A DNA stretch of 64,000 nucleotides from Cydia pomonella (Eukaryota; Arthropoda; Insecta; Lepidoptera; Tortricidae), in contig NC_084726.1 in NCBI RefSeq assembly GCF_033807575.1, forward strand, positions 186,001 to 250,000, written 5' to 3'. Each line of letters starts with the position of its first letter. The first letter of the stretch is position 1. The position numbers and the translations under genes were made by a program. Under the pieces are notes generated by a model. It made no database searches. It had not been told where the DNA came from and worked only from the letters and a program-made list of their open reading frames with translations. This document shows, in pieces, positions 41,886 through 52,239 of this stretch.

Positions 41886-42445
41886 ATAAAAATAATAATC
41901 TATAATGAAAAATAAGTAAAAAAAAAAACAACGGTGATTCAGAATTATTATGTGCCCAGCTCGTTTACTTTTATTGTATCATCCACATAAGTGACCTTTT
42001 ATCTAAAATGTGTTTGACCTATTCTCACAATATTCTCGAAAGTACGAAACTGTAATAACACCAATACTACAAATGGTCTCGCCGGAAGATCAGCGCTGTC
42101 TTTCGGGTCAGTACGTGGTTGACTGTAGCTCTGTTAACAAGTTAAATGAAAAGCACGCACGAAAGGTTAAAAAAATTACTACATTGTAATATCAAAATAT
42201 AAATTTGAATCAGCATACTGCTTTCGCGAAATCGTCGTGAAATGCCGGCAGCAAGCCCAATTTAAGTGTCTTATTTGCTATTTCGTTGCTAAGTACCTGA
42301 ATGTGAGCGTCGCGAGCATAAGCTCCACCTGCCGGCTGTTTGCGCAAACAACCTTAGACATTTACTATTCTCTAAAAGTGCTTCTTTATTCTAGATTGCC
42401 TTCTGCCCGCAACTTTGTCTGCGTGGAATGTCGGTGATTATTGAT
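41886..42445. other. No recognised gene
   Basis: The frame 42237-42437 has two Cys-x2-Cys pairs by chance and no recognised domain. Confidence 0.35.
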
Positions 42446-42620
42446 AAAAACCGAACAAATGCGAGTCGGACTCGCCCACCGAGGGTTCCGTACTTTTTAG
42501 TATTTGTTGTTATAGCGGCAACAGAAATACATCATCTGTGAAAATTTCATCTGTCTAGATGTCACGGTTCATGAGATACAGCCTGGTGATAGACGGACAG
42601 ACAGACAGACGGACGGACAG
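42446..42620 (+). repeat. GAGTCGGACTCG dispersed repeat, 3'-truncated
   Basis: AAAAACCGAACAAATGCGAG, TCGGACTCGCCCACCGAGGG, TTGTTGTTATAGCGGCAACA, ACGGTTCATGAGATACAGCC and a GACGGACAGACAGACAGACG run. The terminal ACGGAACCCTAAAAA is missing. Confidence 0.8.
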
Positions 42621-42669
42621 TATTTACTGACACACATGGCAACGATAAATATAATATATAAATACATAC

Positions 42670-42822
42670 ATACATAGAGCCCAGACGGAGATGGCGGGAC
42701 GACCTGGACGCATATCTCAACGACTGACCGGAGACTGCTCAAAACCGAGACGAGTGGAAATCGAGGGGGGAGGCCTTTGCCCAGCAGTGGGACACCGTAT
42801 AATATAATAATAATAATAATAA
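42670..42822 (+). pseudogene. RTE-type LINE 3' end
   Basis: The frame reads RWRDDLDAYLND, a stop, then NRDEWKSRGEAFAQQWDTV before a TAA-repeat tail at 42800-42822. The NRDEW-x-SRGEAFAQQWD motif is the standard end of this RTE family and is better preserved here than at 4081-4562. 5'-truncated, about 45 codons. Confidence 0.85.
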
Positions 42823-43275
42823 TCCATCACCATCCCCCATGATGAGAATCTCGTGAAAGCCGAGAAGGACAAGTCCAGTAAGTACCTAGACTTGGCTCAC
42901 GAGACAACCGCCATGTGGGATGTTGATTCGACGATCATTGTCCCGATAGTCGTTTCAGCGAATGGTCTCATAGCGAAGAGTCTCGACCAACACCTTGAGA
43001 GACTCTCGCTAGGTGGTTGGATCAAGGGTCAGATGCAGAAGGCGGTGATCTTGGACACGGCGCGGATAGTCCGCCGGTTCCTCTCTTTGCGGCCCTGACC
43101 ACCGGCAGCTTGGGCCCTGCCCCGCTGCTGGCGGCACCCTAGGTTAGGTTTTTTATAATGTGTTTATATATATTTTGTATTGTTTTGTAAGTGTTTTTAT
43201 ATTTTACTTTTATATTCATATTATAAATGACCTAGCCTAAGACCAAAAATAAATAAAGGGAATAATAATAATAAT
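42823..43275 (+). pseudogene. LINE pol C-terminal end, unidentified clade
   Basis: An open frame to the stop at 43098 reads TIPHDENLVKAEKDKSSKYL, DLAHETTAMWDVDSTIIVPI, VVSANGLIAKSLDQHLERLS and QMQKAVILDTARIVRRFLSL. Several arthropod non-LTR elements end in a domain with an I-D-IAIP-x-D motif, a K-x-x-KY-x-L-x-x-E helix, an IVPIV-S-x-G strand and an ILDTARIVR helix. The last three are intact here. I cannot assign the clade from this. The 3' UTR is AT-rich and ends in an AAT repeat (about 43260-43275). Truncated 5' in the middle of the domain. Confidence 0.7.
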
Positions 43276-43570
43276 TCAGCCTATATACGTCCCACTGCTG
43301 GGCACAGGCCTCCTCTCATGCGCGAGAGGGCTCGGGCTATAGTCCCCACGCTAGCCCAATGCGGATTGGGGACTTCACATACACCTTTGAATTTCTTCGC
43401 AGATGCATGCAGGTTTCCTCACGATGTTTTCCTTCACCGAAAAGCTAGTGGTAAATATCAAATGATATTTCGTACATAAGTTCCGAAAAACTTATTGGTA
43501 CGAGCCAGAATTTGAACCCGCGACCTCCGGATTGAAAGTCGGACGTCATATCCACTCGGCCACCACCGCT
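43276..43570 (-). mobile_element. SINE with family A head and RTE-like tail
   Basis: On the minus strand, from about 43570: GGTGGTGGCCGAGTGGATAT, GGAGGTCGCGGGTTCAAATT (B box), GTACGAAATATCATTTGATA, GGAAAACATCGTGAGGAAAC, then a different 3' half ending GAGGCCTGTGCCCAGCAGTG and an ATT/AAT-rich tail. The tail matches the RTE 3' end GAGGCCTTTGCCCAGCAGTG at 42765-42790. Confidence 0.85.
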
Positions 43571-43577
43571 AATAATA

Positions 43578-43730
43578 ATATAATATAATATAAATACATA
43601 GAATACATCCATGTCTCAGGAACAAATATCCATGCTCAACACACGAATAAATGCCCTTGCCAGGATTCAAACCCAGGACCATCGGCTTCATAGGCAGGAT
43701 TACTACCCATTAGGCCAGACCGGTCGTCAA
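43578..43730 (-). mobile_element. SINE family B copy (5' part)
   Basis: On the minus strand: GACGACCGGTCTGGCCTAAT, GGTCCTGGGTTTGAATCCTG (B box), GGCATTTATTCGTGTGTTGA and ATGGATATTTGTTCCTGAGA. The 3' half is absent. Confidence 0.8.
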
Positions 43731-43880
43731 AGAGAAAGTTGTAAATACATTCAGACTATTTCCAACATTTTGGAATAGTTAACATGCTCTCACCATCTCA
43801 AGTGTCGCAGGTAAAAGCAAGTTCACAGAGCATTTTGGGGTATCGAAGCTCCATCATAAACGGAACACAGTAAACATATA

Positions 43881-44012
43881 CAGTCGAGCTCACAAACATC
43901 TTTACAAACCAACATTCCAAATATATGCATACGCGACCTTATTGTCATTGTCTTAGAAGCGTGTAAATATATTTTTGGAATGTTGAGTTGTAAAGATGTT
44001 TGTGGGCTCATG
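43881..44012. mobile_element. TA-flanked MITE, CAGTCGAGCTC family
   Basis: It starts CAGTCGAGCTCACAAACATC. The right end reads inward CATGAGCCCACAAACATC. TA lies at 43879-43880 and 44013-44014. The inner arms share TTTACAA and TCCAAATATAT-like sequence. Confidence 0.85.
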
Positions 44013-44014
44013 TA

Positions 44015-44327
44015 CAAAATCTAAGTGTTCTTAGTTCCTTCTAGTCCTGCGTCGGTCCAGGCGTCTCAGTCCGTGTTTACAAGACTAAGTGTCGGCAAAC
44101 ACAGGAACGATACAGAATACACGACGACAAAGTAAACTTGCACATACGTGGGTCAAAGTTTTCGTTGTTTTGTTTTTTGTCTCCAAAAAATGTGACTGAG
44201 TGGAGCTTTTTGTATGGGGTGAAATTTAGTTTTTAGTTTTTCTCATGAGAATTATAATGTACAGCTGGAAAGACACGCAATGGCACTCAACTTTATTTAT
44301 TTACTTGATATATTAAAATAAAATTAA
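44015..44327. other. No recognised gene
   Basis: Unassigned. Confidence 0.4.
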
Positions 44328-44330
44328 GAA

Positions 44331-45145
44331 AAAATTACCGACTTCAATGAGGGAGTCCGGTGAAAGAAACATTATTGTTGATTTTGGATTACATACAATG
44401 AAATGAAAAAGACAGCGTCCTACGCCTAGTTATGGAAAAAAGGAGGTAAAATGTTTTTTTTTGTCACTGCACCCACCTTGACACATTTGAGGTTTGCCCT
44501 ATGGTTGACTGGTAAGATACCCGCAATATAAATTATTTCACACCATGCATGAAATAAAGCACCAGATATTTATTAGAAAAACATAGATAACAGTTATTTT
44601 TCAACACAATTTAATAAATAGGATAGAAATATATAAAAATGACATTTGCAAATGTAAATGCTCGATTTGTTGATGAAAATACTAATATCACTATATACAT
44701 ATATGCCTTTAAAATTTGAGGAGTTCCCTCTAATCCTCATGGACTCCATCTTCAGAACTCGAACTTGATCAAAATTATATTGAAAATCTTATTTGCTTAA
44801 CAAACACTGCGAAGAGGACAAATCGCGTCGCCATTCTGATCATCAACAGCAGTTCCACTTCATCCAATACCACTTTTTTAAAAGTAAATGCTTGGTTTGT
44901 TAAAGAAAATACAAAAATCACTATATGTATGCCTTTCACATTTGAAGAGTGCCCTCGATTTCCATGGATCCCATCATCAAAACTAAGTTTTGACAAAAAC
45001 AGGACAATCTGTATATATATAAATTCAATCAAAAAATTATTTTCAAAATCGGTTCCGAAATGACGGAGTTATGAAGTAACAAACATTAAAAAAAACAACC
45101 GAATTGAAAACCTCCTCCTTTTGAAATCTTGAAGTCGGTTAAAAA
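44331..45145. mobile_element. TIR element with ACCGACTTCAA ends and satellite-like internal repeats
   Basis: ACCGACTTCAA at 44337 is matched by TTGAAGTCGGT at 45129. Inside are two diverged copies of a block running CACTATATACATATATGCCT to GGACTCCATCTTCAGAACTC (about 44690-44765) and CACTATATGTATGCCTTTC to GGATCCCATCATCAAAACT (about 44920-44985). The right subterminal part has AACCGAATTGAAAACCTCCT. No coding capacity. Confidence 0.7.
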
Positions 45146-45150
45146 AACAA

Positions 45151-45506
45151 AAATAGAAGCGTGACAGAATGGTCAGAAACAAGACAACGAAAAGCATTTT
45201 GGCCCTCGTACTTGGAAAGCAATAAGCAAGCTTTGTTTAGGCCTTACTTATAATTAAAAAGTAAAGAGTTAATAGACATTTTCCCCAGATTTGCTCAATA
45301 ACTTACATTGAAGTGTTTTTTCTAAAAATCATTGGAATTAGAAACAACAAGTTTTACGTTTTTTATTTCTCACAATATGAAAGTGACCCATTGTTTATCT
45401 ATGAAGCGGATTTTAAGTAGCACGTTTCGGGCGTTTTTTATTAGACGATCAAAAATTGTGGCGCGTAAAATTGTGACATCATATCGATTATTTGTTTTTT
45501 ACCCCC
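45151..45506. other. No recognised gene
   Basis: Unassigned AT-rich sequence. Confidence 0.4.
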
Positions 45507-45521
45507 TAGTGTAAGCATTTT

Positions 45522-45855
45522 GCTGCATTTGGCGCTGGTGGCCTAGCGGTAAGAGCGTGCGACTTGCAATCCCGAGGTCGCGGGTTCAAACCCCGGCTCG
45601 TACCAATGAGTTTTTCGGAACTTATGTACGAAATATCATTTGATATTTACCAGCCGCTTTTCGGTGAAGGAAAACATCGTGAGGAAACCGGACTAATCCC
45701 AACAAGGCCTAGTTTACCCTCTGGGTTGGAAGGGCAGATGGCAGTCGCTTTCGTAAAAATTAGTGCCTACGCCAAATCTTGGGATTAGTTGTCAAGCGGA
45801 CCCCAGGCTCCCATGAGCCGTGGCAAAATGCCGGGACAACGCGAGGAAGAAGAAG
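45522..45855 (+). mobile_element. SINE family A, full-length with target duplication
   Basis: The tRNA-like head starts at about 45532: GGCGCTGGTGGCCTAGCGGT (A box) and CGCGGGTTCAAACCCCGGC (B box). The body runs GAGTTTTTCGGAACTTATGT, GGAAAACATCGTGAGGAAAC and CCAGGCTCCCATGAGCCGTG, and the tail is GGGACAACGCGAGGAAGAAG. TAGTGTAAGCATTTT (45507-45521) and TAGTGTAAACATTTT (45856-45870) are the target duplications with one mismatch. The open frames across it are not genes. Confidence 0.9.
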
Positions 45856-46039
45856 TAGTGTAAACATTTTATATTGTTACCTCTTTATAATTTTATACCT
45901 ACCACTTTTTACGAGCTTTTATTTAACTTTCAAATATTGCAATATATGTTCGTTCGTGTAAAACTTTGCCAACTAAATTAGATCTACTTCCCATTATTCG
46001 AGTGAGCTGGAACTTCACATAGTAAGTTGGGTGACAATG

Positions 46040-46240
46040 CAATATTATGGTACCATCGAGCTGACCTGATGATGAAGACAGGAGGTAGCCATAGGGACTC
46101 TGTGATAAAACAACTCAACCTAATCGTGTTTGGGGTTTTTAGAATTGCCTCCATGAGTATTAGTTGCCCGTGGGAATAAAAATACAGTCAGCGATGAAAG
46201 CTTGTACCAAGAATGATATGTTTGCCAAAAACTTATTCTG
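46040..46240 (-). repeat. Dispersed repeat related to the 120-bp satellite
   Basis: Plus strand: CATCGAGCTGACCTGATGAT, GAAGACAGGAGGTAGCCATA, GGGACTCTGTGATAAAACAA, AATCGTGTTTGGGGTTTTTA and ACAGTCAGCGATGAAAGCTT. It is the reverse of 12655-12960. It lines up with the first-arm satellite monomer over GATGATGGAGTCAGGAGTTG and ATCGTGTTTGGG. Confidence 0.7.
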
Positions 46241-46734
46241 GTTATATTGTGTAAAAGTAATAGAGAGACCGAAAGACGAGAGTTATGACATAAAATTATT
46301 TGAACGCATTAAATTGCGGATAACTAAATTATAATACATGTATGTAGGTTATGTAATGCGGATAATGAAATATTTATAAGTATTTTCCCTCGTCCATTTA
46401 CCACGAACGTTCTAATGAATCCATAAAGTCGCATGTAATTTTAATTTCATAATACTTCATACAATTTAATGCTTTAAATCGTCTTATTTCAGATCGACAC
46501 TTGCTCAGGAGGGCAATTCAAACTTACAATTAGACATCAAATTACGATACAAGTGCGACAAGTAGGAACTAGGTTTTCGCACATGTATTGTACAACGTTT
46601 TACAGAATAAATGACCCTTTCAATTTTCAACATAAGCACGTATGGGGCCGGTAGTATTACTAGGGCGGTAAAGTAGCACCATATGTACCGTAAATTATGT
46701 ATTTTATTTATTATATTAGGACGATTGATAACTA
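46241..46734. other. No recognised gene
   Basis: The minus-strand frame 46505-46780 has no motif. Confidence 0.4.
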
Positions 46735-46806
46735 AATTGTTTCTTTTCTTTTCTTGTATCTTTTTACTAAGGTGTGCCAATAAAGAGTATTCTATATATC
46801 TATCTA
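46735..46806 (+). mobile_element. LINE 3' tail with ATCT microsatellite
   Basis: TTTTTACTAAGGTGTGCCAA, TAAAGAGTATTC, then TATATCTATCTATT. Inverted relative of 28869-28935. Confidence 0.7.
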
Positions 46807-46996
46807 TTATTTAGATATCATTTTTATGTTAAATATACGTTCGAATTGACCTCCAGATTGTGAATAATTCGTTCACTCGGTGACTTTTTACTGGAACTGG
46901 ACACACGAGAAGCCTTTGGCAGACTACTCTGCTAATTGCTAATTAATTTAGCCGACAGAGGGCGCTGGCGACACGCCAGAGGTCCGCAGGCGTGAC

Positions 46997-47260
46997 TATG
47001 CAAGGTAGAGGTAAGGAATATAATCTCCATGTACCGAAAATTTTTCGTCAAAAAACCTCAAATATGTGGTGCTACAATACCTAAAATATTTGAAAAATAA
47101 ACAAATCATAGACAGCGCACTTCACTCCGTCAATAACGCCTACGTTCTTGACCACTCTAGCGCTACTCTGAAGAGATTTGGGACTATTATTTATAACTGA
47201 CAGCTGGACACTGCAACAGTTCTGCCTATGGAGATTGTATTCCTTACCTCTACCTTCGAA
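46997..47260. mobile_element. MITE with possible 9-bp target duplication
   Basis: The ends share AAGGTAGAGGTAAGGAATA-AATCTCCAT as inverted repeats (about 31 bp). AGGCGTGAC lies at 46988-46996 and 47261-47269. A 9-bp duplication is typical of Mutator-like elements. Confidence 0.7.
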
Positions 47261-47302
47261 AGGCGTGACCTTATGAATCACACGAAATTCTGAAATATCT
47301 CA

Positions 47303-47472
47303 CGGCCTGATTCGAACTTAAAAATACGTCAAAAATTTCCTGAAGATATGCCAGAGTCAAAAGTGACGTTTCTTCAAACAAAAACGCCACTTTTTACACT
47401 GACATATACAACCCATTTTATTATCGTATCTTTAGCAAATGTTTGACGTATCTTAAAGTTCGAATCGGGCCG
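47303..47472. mobile_element. MITE, CGGCCCGATTC family (copy 2)
   Basis: The ends CGGCCTGATTCGAACTTAAA and (inward from the right) CGGCCCGATTCGAACTTTAA. The interior GTCAAAAGTGACGTTTCTTC is identical to copy 1. Confidence 0.85.
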
Positions 47473-47860
47473 TATGTATGGTATCAATTCGTAACTTGTC
47501 ACTGTGACAAGATACGAAATGTTACGAAAATTAAATTCTTTGACTAAAAATTGTTATACAAAGAAAATGGAGCATCAGGTAGCGTTTGGTATGTAAAATT
47601 ACCATTCGCTCTAATTTTTTTAAATTATAATTTCTAAATGGAACCCCAACCAGAGCAAGAGGCCGCCAATGATTTGTCGCCTCTCCACGTCTACTCCAGA
47701 AGGCTAAACTTGGTAGGAGTGTTTACACTTCAGACGGCCAGCATTTTGTACTTTCATAACTTCAAGCTCGATCTTAGTACACACAAATTATCAGTTTTAC
47801 TTGGTAAAGTCGCAGAATAAATAATAGTATTATCATACAGATGAACAAAACTACGTATAC
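47473..47860. other. No recognised gene; short repeat
   Basis: CACTGTGACAAGATACGAAA at about 47500 belongs to the repeat at 19733 and 41293. The frame 47638-47820 has no recognised motif. Confidence 0.4.
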
Positions 47861-47861
47861 G

Positions 47862-48030
47862 TATACGGACCGATACGACTTTCAAACCTGTAAAGAACGT
47901 ACTTACTTCAATGTTAAAGACCAGCAATGTATTTTATAATCCCTCTGGTATTTCAGGTATCCATGGGCGACGGTGATTACTTACCATGAGGCGTTTTGTC
48001 CGCTCGTTTGCCTCTTAATATATCATGAAC
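47862..48030 (+). mobile_element. Tail family D fragment
   Basis: GGACCGATACGACTTTCAAA, GTACTTACTTCAATGTTAAA, CCCTCTGGTATTTCAGGTAT, CCATGGGCGACGGTGATTAC and CCGCTCGTTTGCCTCTTAAT, colinear with 57044-57210. Confidence 0.7.
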
Positions 48031-48458
48031 ATTTGCAGATAGTTTGATCCCCGGGAATGGAGATAGGATAGTTTTTATCACAAAAATCATCATTCATAAT
48101 AAGTATATTTTAAATATTTCCAATTATTGGATCTCGATTTTTCCTCCTGCATTTTTCTTATCTGAGACAGTACTTTGCCTATAGTATTATAATATTCTGG
48201 GTAACCAGGTTATCTGACCCGTGAGATTTCATATCTTGTATAATACATACATATGTATCTGGTACTTTTAAATTATACATATCGAGTTCGATACAAGTTT
48301 TCTTTTATTCATTACTTATTTGTAAAGTTTATATATTTATGGAAGTTATTATTAGCTTGGTAATATCATGAAATACATAGAAAAGATATAAAAATCTTAA
48401 ATTGGTAGATTCGCCAAACATTTTCAATTGTCGATCATTACAAAAAAATGTACTCGAT

Positions 48459-48620
48459 TTTTAGGTTTCCGTACCCTAAGGGTAAAACGGGACCCTATTA
48501 CTAAGACTCCACTGTCCGTCCGTCCGTCCGTCCGTCTGTCACCAGGCTGTATCTCATGAACCGTGATAGCTAGACAGTTGAAATTTTCACAGATGATGTA
48601 TTTCTGTTGGCACTATAATG
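48459..48620 (-). repeat. GAGTCGGACTCG dispersed repeat, partial
   Basis: Plus strand: TTTTAGGTTTCCGTACCCTA, AAACGGGACCCTATTACTAA, GTCCGTCCGTCCGTCCGTCT and TATCTCATGAACCGTGATAG, then GATGATGTATTTCTGTTGGC. The GAGTCGGACTCG end is missing. Confidence 0.8.
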
Positions 48621-48871
48621 TAATTTTTATTATCAACATTAAATATTTGTAGCTATATGTAAACGATACGTCAAAAACACACCTTTTCTTAATTGTTACC
48701 GTCCTGTTCTAGACAGGACTGGAGCGGTTTATATGGGACTCTTTCTATACTTTGACACATATCTCTTATCGTTAACAAGACAAACAAAACTCAGTTCCCA
48801 CATACATTTACAGGCTTTTAGGCGTACTGTTGACGGGACGTGTCGGAGTCACCATAAACAACCGTTTTCAT

Positions 48872-49394
48872 TAGAGATGCCCCGAATAGTGGTTTTGGCC
48901 GAATACCGAATATTCGGTCTCTCTCCCGGCCGTAGTGCCAAATATTCGGCGAACAAATATTCGGCATAGCATGCGAACATTTTGAGTCACATTAATTATG
49001 AAAAACTATTCGTCTATAAAACACAACGTTAGGAAACATTTTTCATTTTTGTTGATCAGAATCAGTGAATGTGGTTAGAGACAATCTAATCAGACCCATG
49101 ATAAAAAAAATGTAATCAACAAATGCTCGAAAAACGGATATTTGTATTTTTTTTTTATACCACGACGGTGGCAAACAAGCATACGGCTCGCCTGATGGTA
49201 AGAAGTCACCGTAGCCTATGGACGCCTGTAACAACTTTTTAAGAATGGGTACGTATTAAACATGGTGGTTTTCGGTAATTTTCATTTTAGGTAGATGCAA
49301 CAGATATTCGACATTCGGCTGAATACCGAATATGGCCGAGTGTGGCCGAATAGGCCGAATACCGAATAGGTGCCGAATATTCGTGGCATCTCTA
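48872..49394. mobile_element. Non-autonomous hAT-like element with insertion
   Basis: The ends TAGAGATGCCCCGAATA and (inward from the right) TAGAGATGCCACGAATATTC are inverted repeats. GTTTTCAT (48864-48871) and GTTTTAAT (49395-49402) form an 8-bp target duplication with one mismatch, as hAT transposases make. Subterminal regions repeat GAATATTCGG and GGCCGAATACCGAATA. A tail family C fragment (49148-49233) is inserted inside. Confidence 0.8.
49148..49233 (-). mobile_element. Tail family C fragment
   Basis: TTTTTTTTTATACCACGACG, GTGGCAAACAAGCATACGGC, CGCCTGATGGTAAGAAGTCA and CGTAGCCTATGGACGCCTG, inside the hAT-like element. Confidence 0.75.
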
Positions 49395-49402
49395 GTTTTA
49401 AT

Positions 49403-50275
49403 GCCCTATGTCACATCCATAGTTACCGAATTCTCTTTATAAATACACGATTATCGTCCTTATTTCTTTACATTTACATGCTAGAATTGCGTGAAGTGTT
49501 ACGTCACTTTGGTACGAAAGTATTGTCGAAATAAAAACGGAAGACGGGTCAGTAGGAAAGGCTTTTGTGTGTGTGTTTATTAGGTTAGCACACAGATCAC
49601 AGCTCGCTAGATGGAATATGGCAGGGGTCGGCAAACTTTTGAGAAGAAGAACCAACCGCCGTAAATTTTAGGAATCTCAAAGAGTCACAGTTATTTTCAG
49701 TGGTCTAAGAACTCTAAATGTGTTTTTATTTTGTCGCTTAAAGGAGTATGGGATAATTCGGGGCTCACAATTTTATTTAGGTATAAATGGGTCAAAAACT
49801 TTGTATTATGAGGTACAAGTTATACGCCTTTCTTGTGGACATAATAAAATTCATTTCATTATTCAAAAAAACACTATAAGCCTTAATTATTAGCAAATAG
49901 TTTATCTTAATCCGTCATTTCGACTTATGCATAATGCAAAAAAAGGATAAAGCATAAATTAACAAATTGAGGGTTGTAAAGTTTTATGACTAAGGGGGTA
50001 ATTTTTTAGCTGGACTCTTATAGCCACGTTCAAACCTCAACTATGTTCAAAGCTTCATAGCTTTGAATATATATCATTATAATAATTTATATCATTATAA
50101 TAATTATAATGAAAGCTTTAGTAAAACGCAACCATATCGTTAACATTTATTAAGTTTATAGAAAAGACACTAGTTTTCCTGAACTTTTGTGAGCTTTGTG
50201 ACCCTAATTTTAACCGTAGTACATCCGTAGCAGTAAGGTATACAATCTGTTATGGTTTATACTTTTGTATTTAAA
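49403..50275. other. No recognised gene
   Basis: Unassigned AT-rich sequence. The ATATATCATTATAATAATTT phrase near 50068 is locally repeated. Confidence 0.4.
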
Positions 50276-50278
50276 TTT

Positions 50279-50400
50279 ATGTTACTTTATTGCACAGTAA
50301 ATATAAGTACAAAAGGCCGACTTATCGCCTAAGGGCTTTATCTACTATGCTTCATGATTTCACAGCAGCTGGCATACTTATTAAATAAATTCTTATCTCT
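50279..50400 (-). mobile_element. LINE 3' tail
   Basis: On the minus strand: GATAAAGCCCTTAGGCGATA, AGTCGGCCTTTTGTACTTAT, then ACTGTGCAATAAAGTAACAT. No coding part. Confidence 0.65.
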
Positions 50401-50857
50401 GTTCTGTCTATAGGAGGACATCTATTGGTTAACAGTAGGCTGAAAGAAAAATAAAGGAAGTCAAATGTTTTGTTTCTTTATTACGCGTTTTGGGTCACGT
50501 TTGTTTATTGTAGTGATAAAGTAGATGAGTCAATAAACTACAGTCTACACAACAAAAAGTAACACTAGTCTTTGCCCACCACTTTGTCTAAGTTAGCATT
50601 GTACCATAAAGATTTAGAAATTACCAAATTTCAGTACTTAATTTAAATTTCGTAAACATTAAACACGTCATCATCTTGAGAATGACAGCGGACAATAGGG
50701 ACCGGAACCGGATTTTTGCAATAACTTCGAAATAATCATATATTTCGGTTTATTTTATACTCCAAATGTAGGACTCAGTTGTGTTTTTAGATAACGACTT
50801 CGTATTATTAGATTGTCCGATGAGAAATGAAATAATTAACAAAGAACGCATTTACAA

Positions 50858-50945
50858 CCCCTGTAATGTTGCAGGCGTCTATGGGCGGAAGTAATCAGTT
50901 ACCATCAGGTGATCCGTCTGCTCGTTTGCCTCGTGTATCATAAAA
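50858..50945 (+). mobile_element. Tail family D fragment
   Basis: ACCCCTGTAATGTTGCAGGC, GTCTATGGGCGGAAGTAATC, CATCAGGTGATCCGTCTGCT and CGTTTGCCTCGTGTATCATA. Confidence 0.75.
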
Positions 50946-51424
50946 AAGACGACAAAATAAGTAATAAAATAAATGTATTTGTATTTTGTAATTTTTGTAT
51001 TTTAAAATGCCGTTTTCGTTCCCATACAAAAAATACCGGTTTCCGATCCCTGGCCGACAAACCAGGCTGTCCCACAATGCTCCACTGTGGGGGACTATTA
51101 TTCCCCTACAAGTGTGATACAGTGGTAGCTAAAATTGAATTGAAGTTTGGCTACCACTGTTTTAGTATTTATTTATTATTTTATTTCAAGAAAAAACTTA
51201 AGTGGTAGGTATACATATTTTTTCGCCAAACTGTGGACAGTTTGTTGGCGAATAGTGCGCTTCAAAACAAAGTTAGCCATCTTATTATATCTATTTGTCT
51301 ACTTTTAATGTGTTTATGTGGTGTTATGTGTTTATGTGTTTAATGTTTAAGGTTTTGCATTTCCATGTGTGTAAATTACATGAAATAAATAGTTTTTAAT
51401 TTGAATTAAACAGTGAAAACATGT
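50946..51424. other. No recognised gene
   Basis: The frame 50909-51208 is incidental. ACATGAAATAAATAGTTTTT near 51379 may be an old LINE end. Confidence 0.35.
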
Positions 51425-51622
51425 CACGACCTTAATAATAAATACAGGCTTTATAAGATATTCCTTCTGCCTGTCTAATTAACTTGTAATATATACATTT
51501 TAATAATAGTTTGTTGAAAAACTCCACAAGAATCTTGCTTTGAAACTGGCTTTAAATACTCGTGTGAATTTCCAGAAACTTTCGAGAATGTTTATGCATT
51601 CTTGAGGATGTTCCTGCACAAT
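51425..51622 (+). repeat. HSE-bearing dispersed repeat, copy 1
   Basis: CTTTATAAGATATTCCTTCT, GCCTGTCTAATTAA, CAAGAATCTTGC and TTTCCAGAAACTTTCGAGAA then TGTTTATGCATT. It is colinear with 57229-57424. TTC-CA-GAA at 51570-51577 and TTC-GA-GAA-TG-TTT at 51581-51593 fit the alternating-pentamer pattern of heat shock elements. Confidence 0.7.
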
Positions 51623-52239
51623 GCTAGGCTGAGTGCAAGTCGGTAACGGCTACATTTCATCAAACTCCGATCAACTGTTACGAAGGAACTAACATCTAGG
51701 TATCCAAACATACTTCTTTGACATTTAAAATATTAGCGGGATACTTTGTTTATAGGCGTACACCAACATATTACTTACATATTATTTATTACTTGTTCTT
51801 GTTGTCCACAATTTTTGATAACCCAGATGGTGCAAGTATCAAGTAAACGTCAAAATTTCATAGAAGTATGTTTAAAATAACCAGTACACCGTCTGGGCTA
51901 TCAAAATTGCTGCCAACTTATATTGGTTTGACTCTGATTTTTCCTATCTACGAGTACTATGAGACAGTTTCCAAAATTGTTAACTAATCAGTTTAATATT
52001 CGTTGTTAGCGTAACAACTGATGTTTTCAACTTAAACTAATCTCTCAAGCAACATTTTTCAAAGGCATCCATTGTCTTCAAGTGTTAACAACAAATTGTT
52101 CCGCCTGGCTGCGTTCCGTTACGCTCCGTTCCTTCCACGTCATTCTTAATACTAGCCGATTCGAGGGCTCTCTCTAGGAACATACCGGGTGTTTCCTGTA
52201 ACACGGGCAAAAAATTTAACCCATATATTGTACTCCTGA
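51623..52239. other. No recognised gene
   Basis: Unassigned. The lower edge of a LINE remnant may begin near 52085. Confidence 0.4.

Noticed and set aside
45564..45788. 74-codon frame with similar frame at 52975-53163
   Set aside because: Both lie within SINE family A copies and resemble each other only for that reason.
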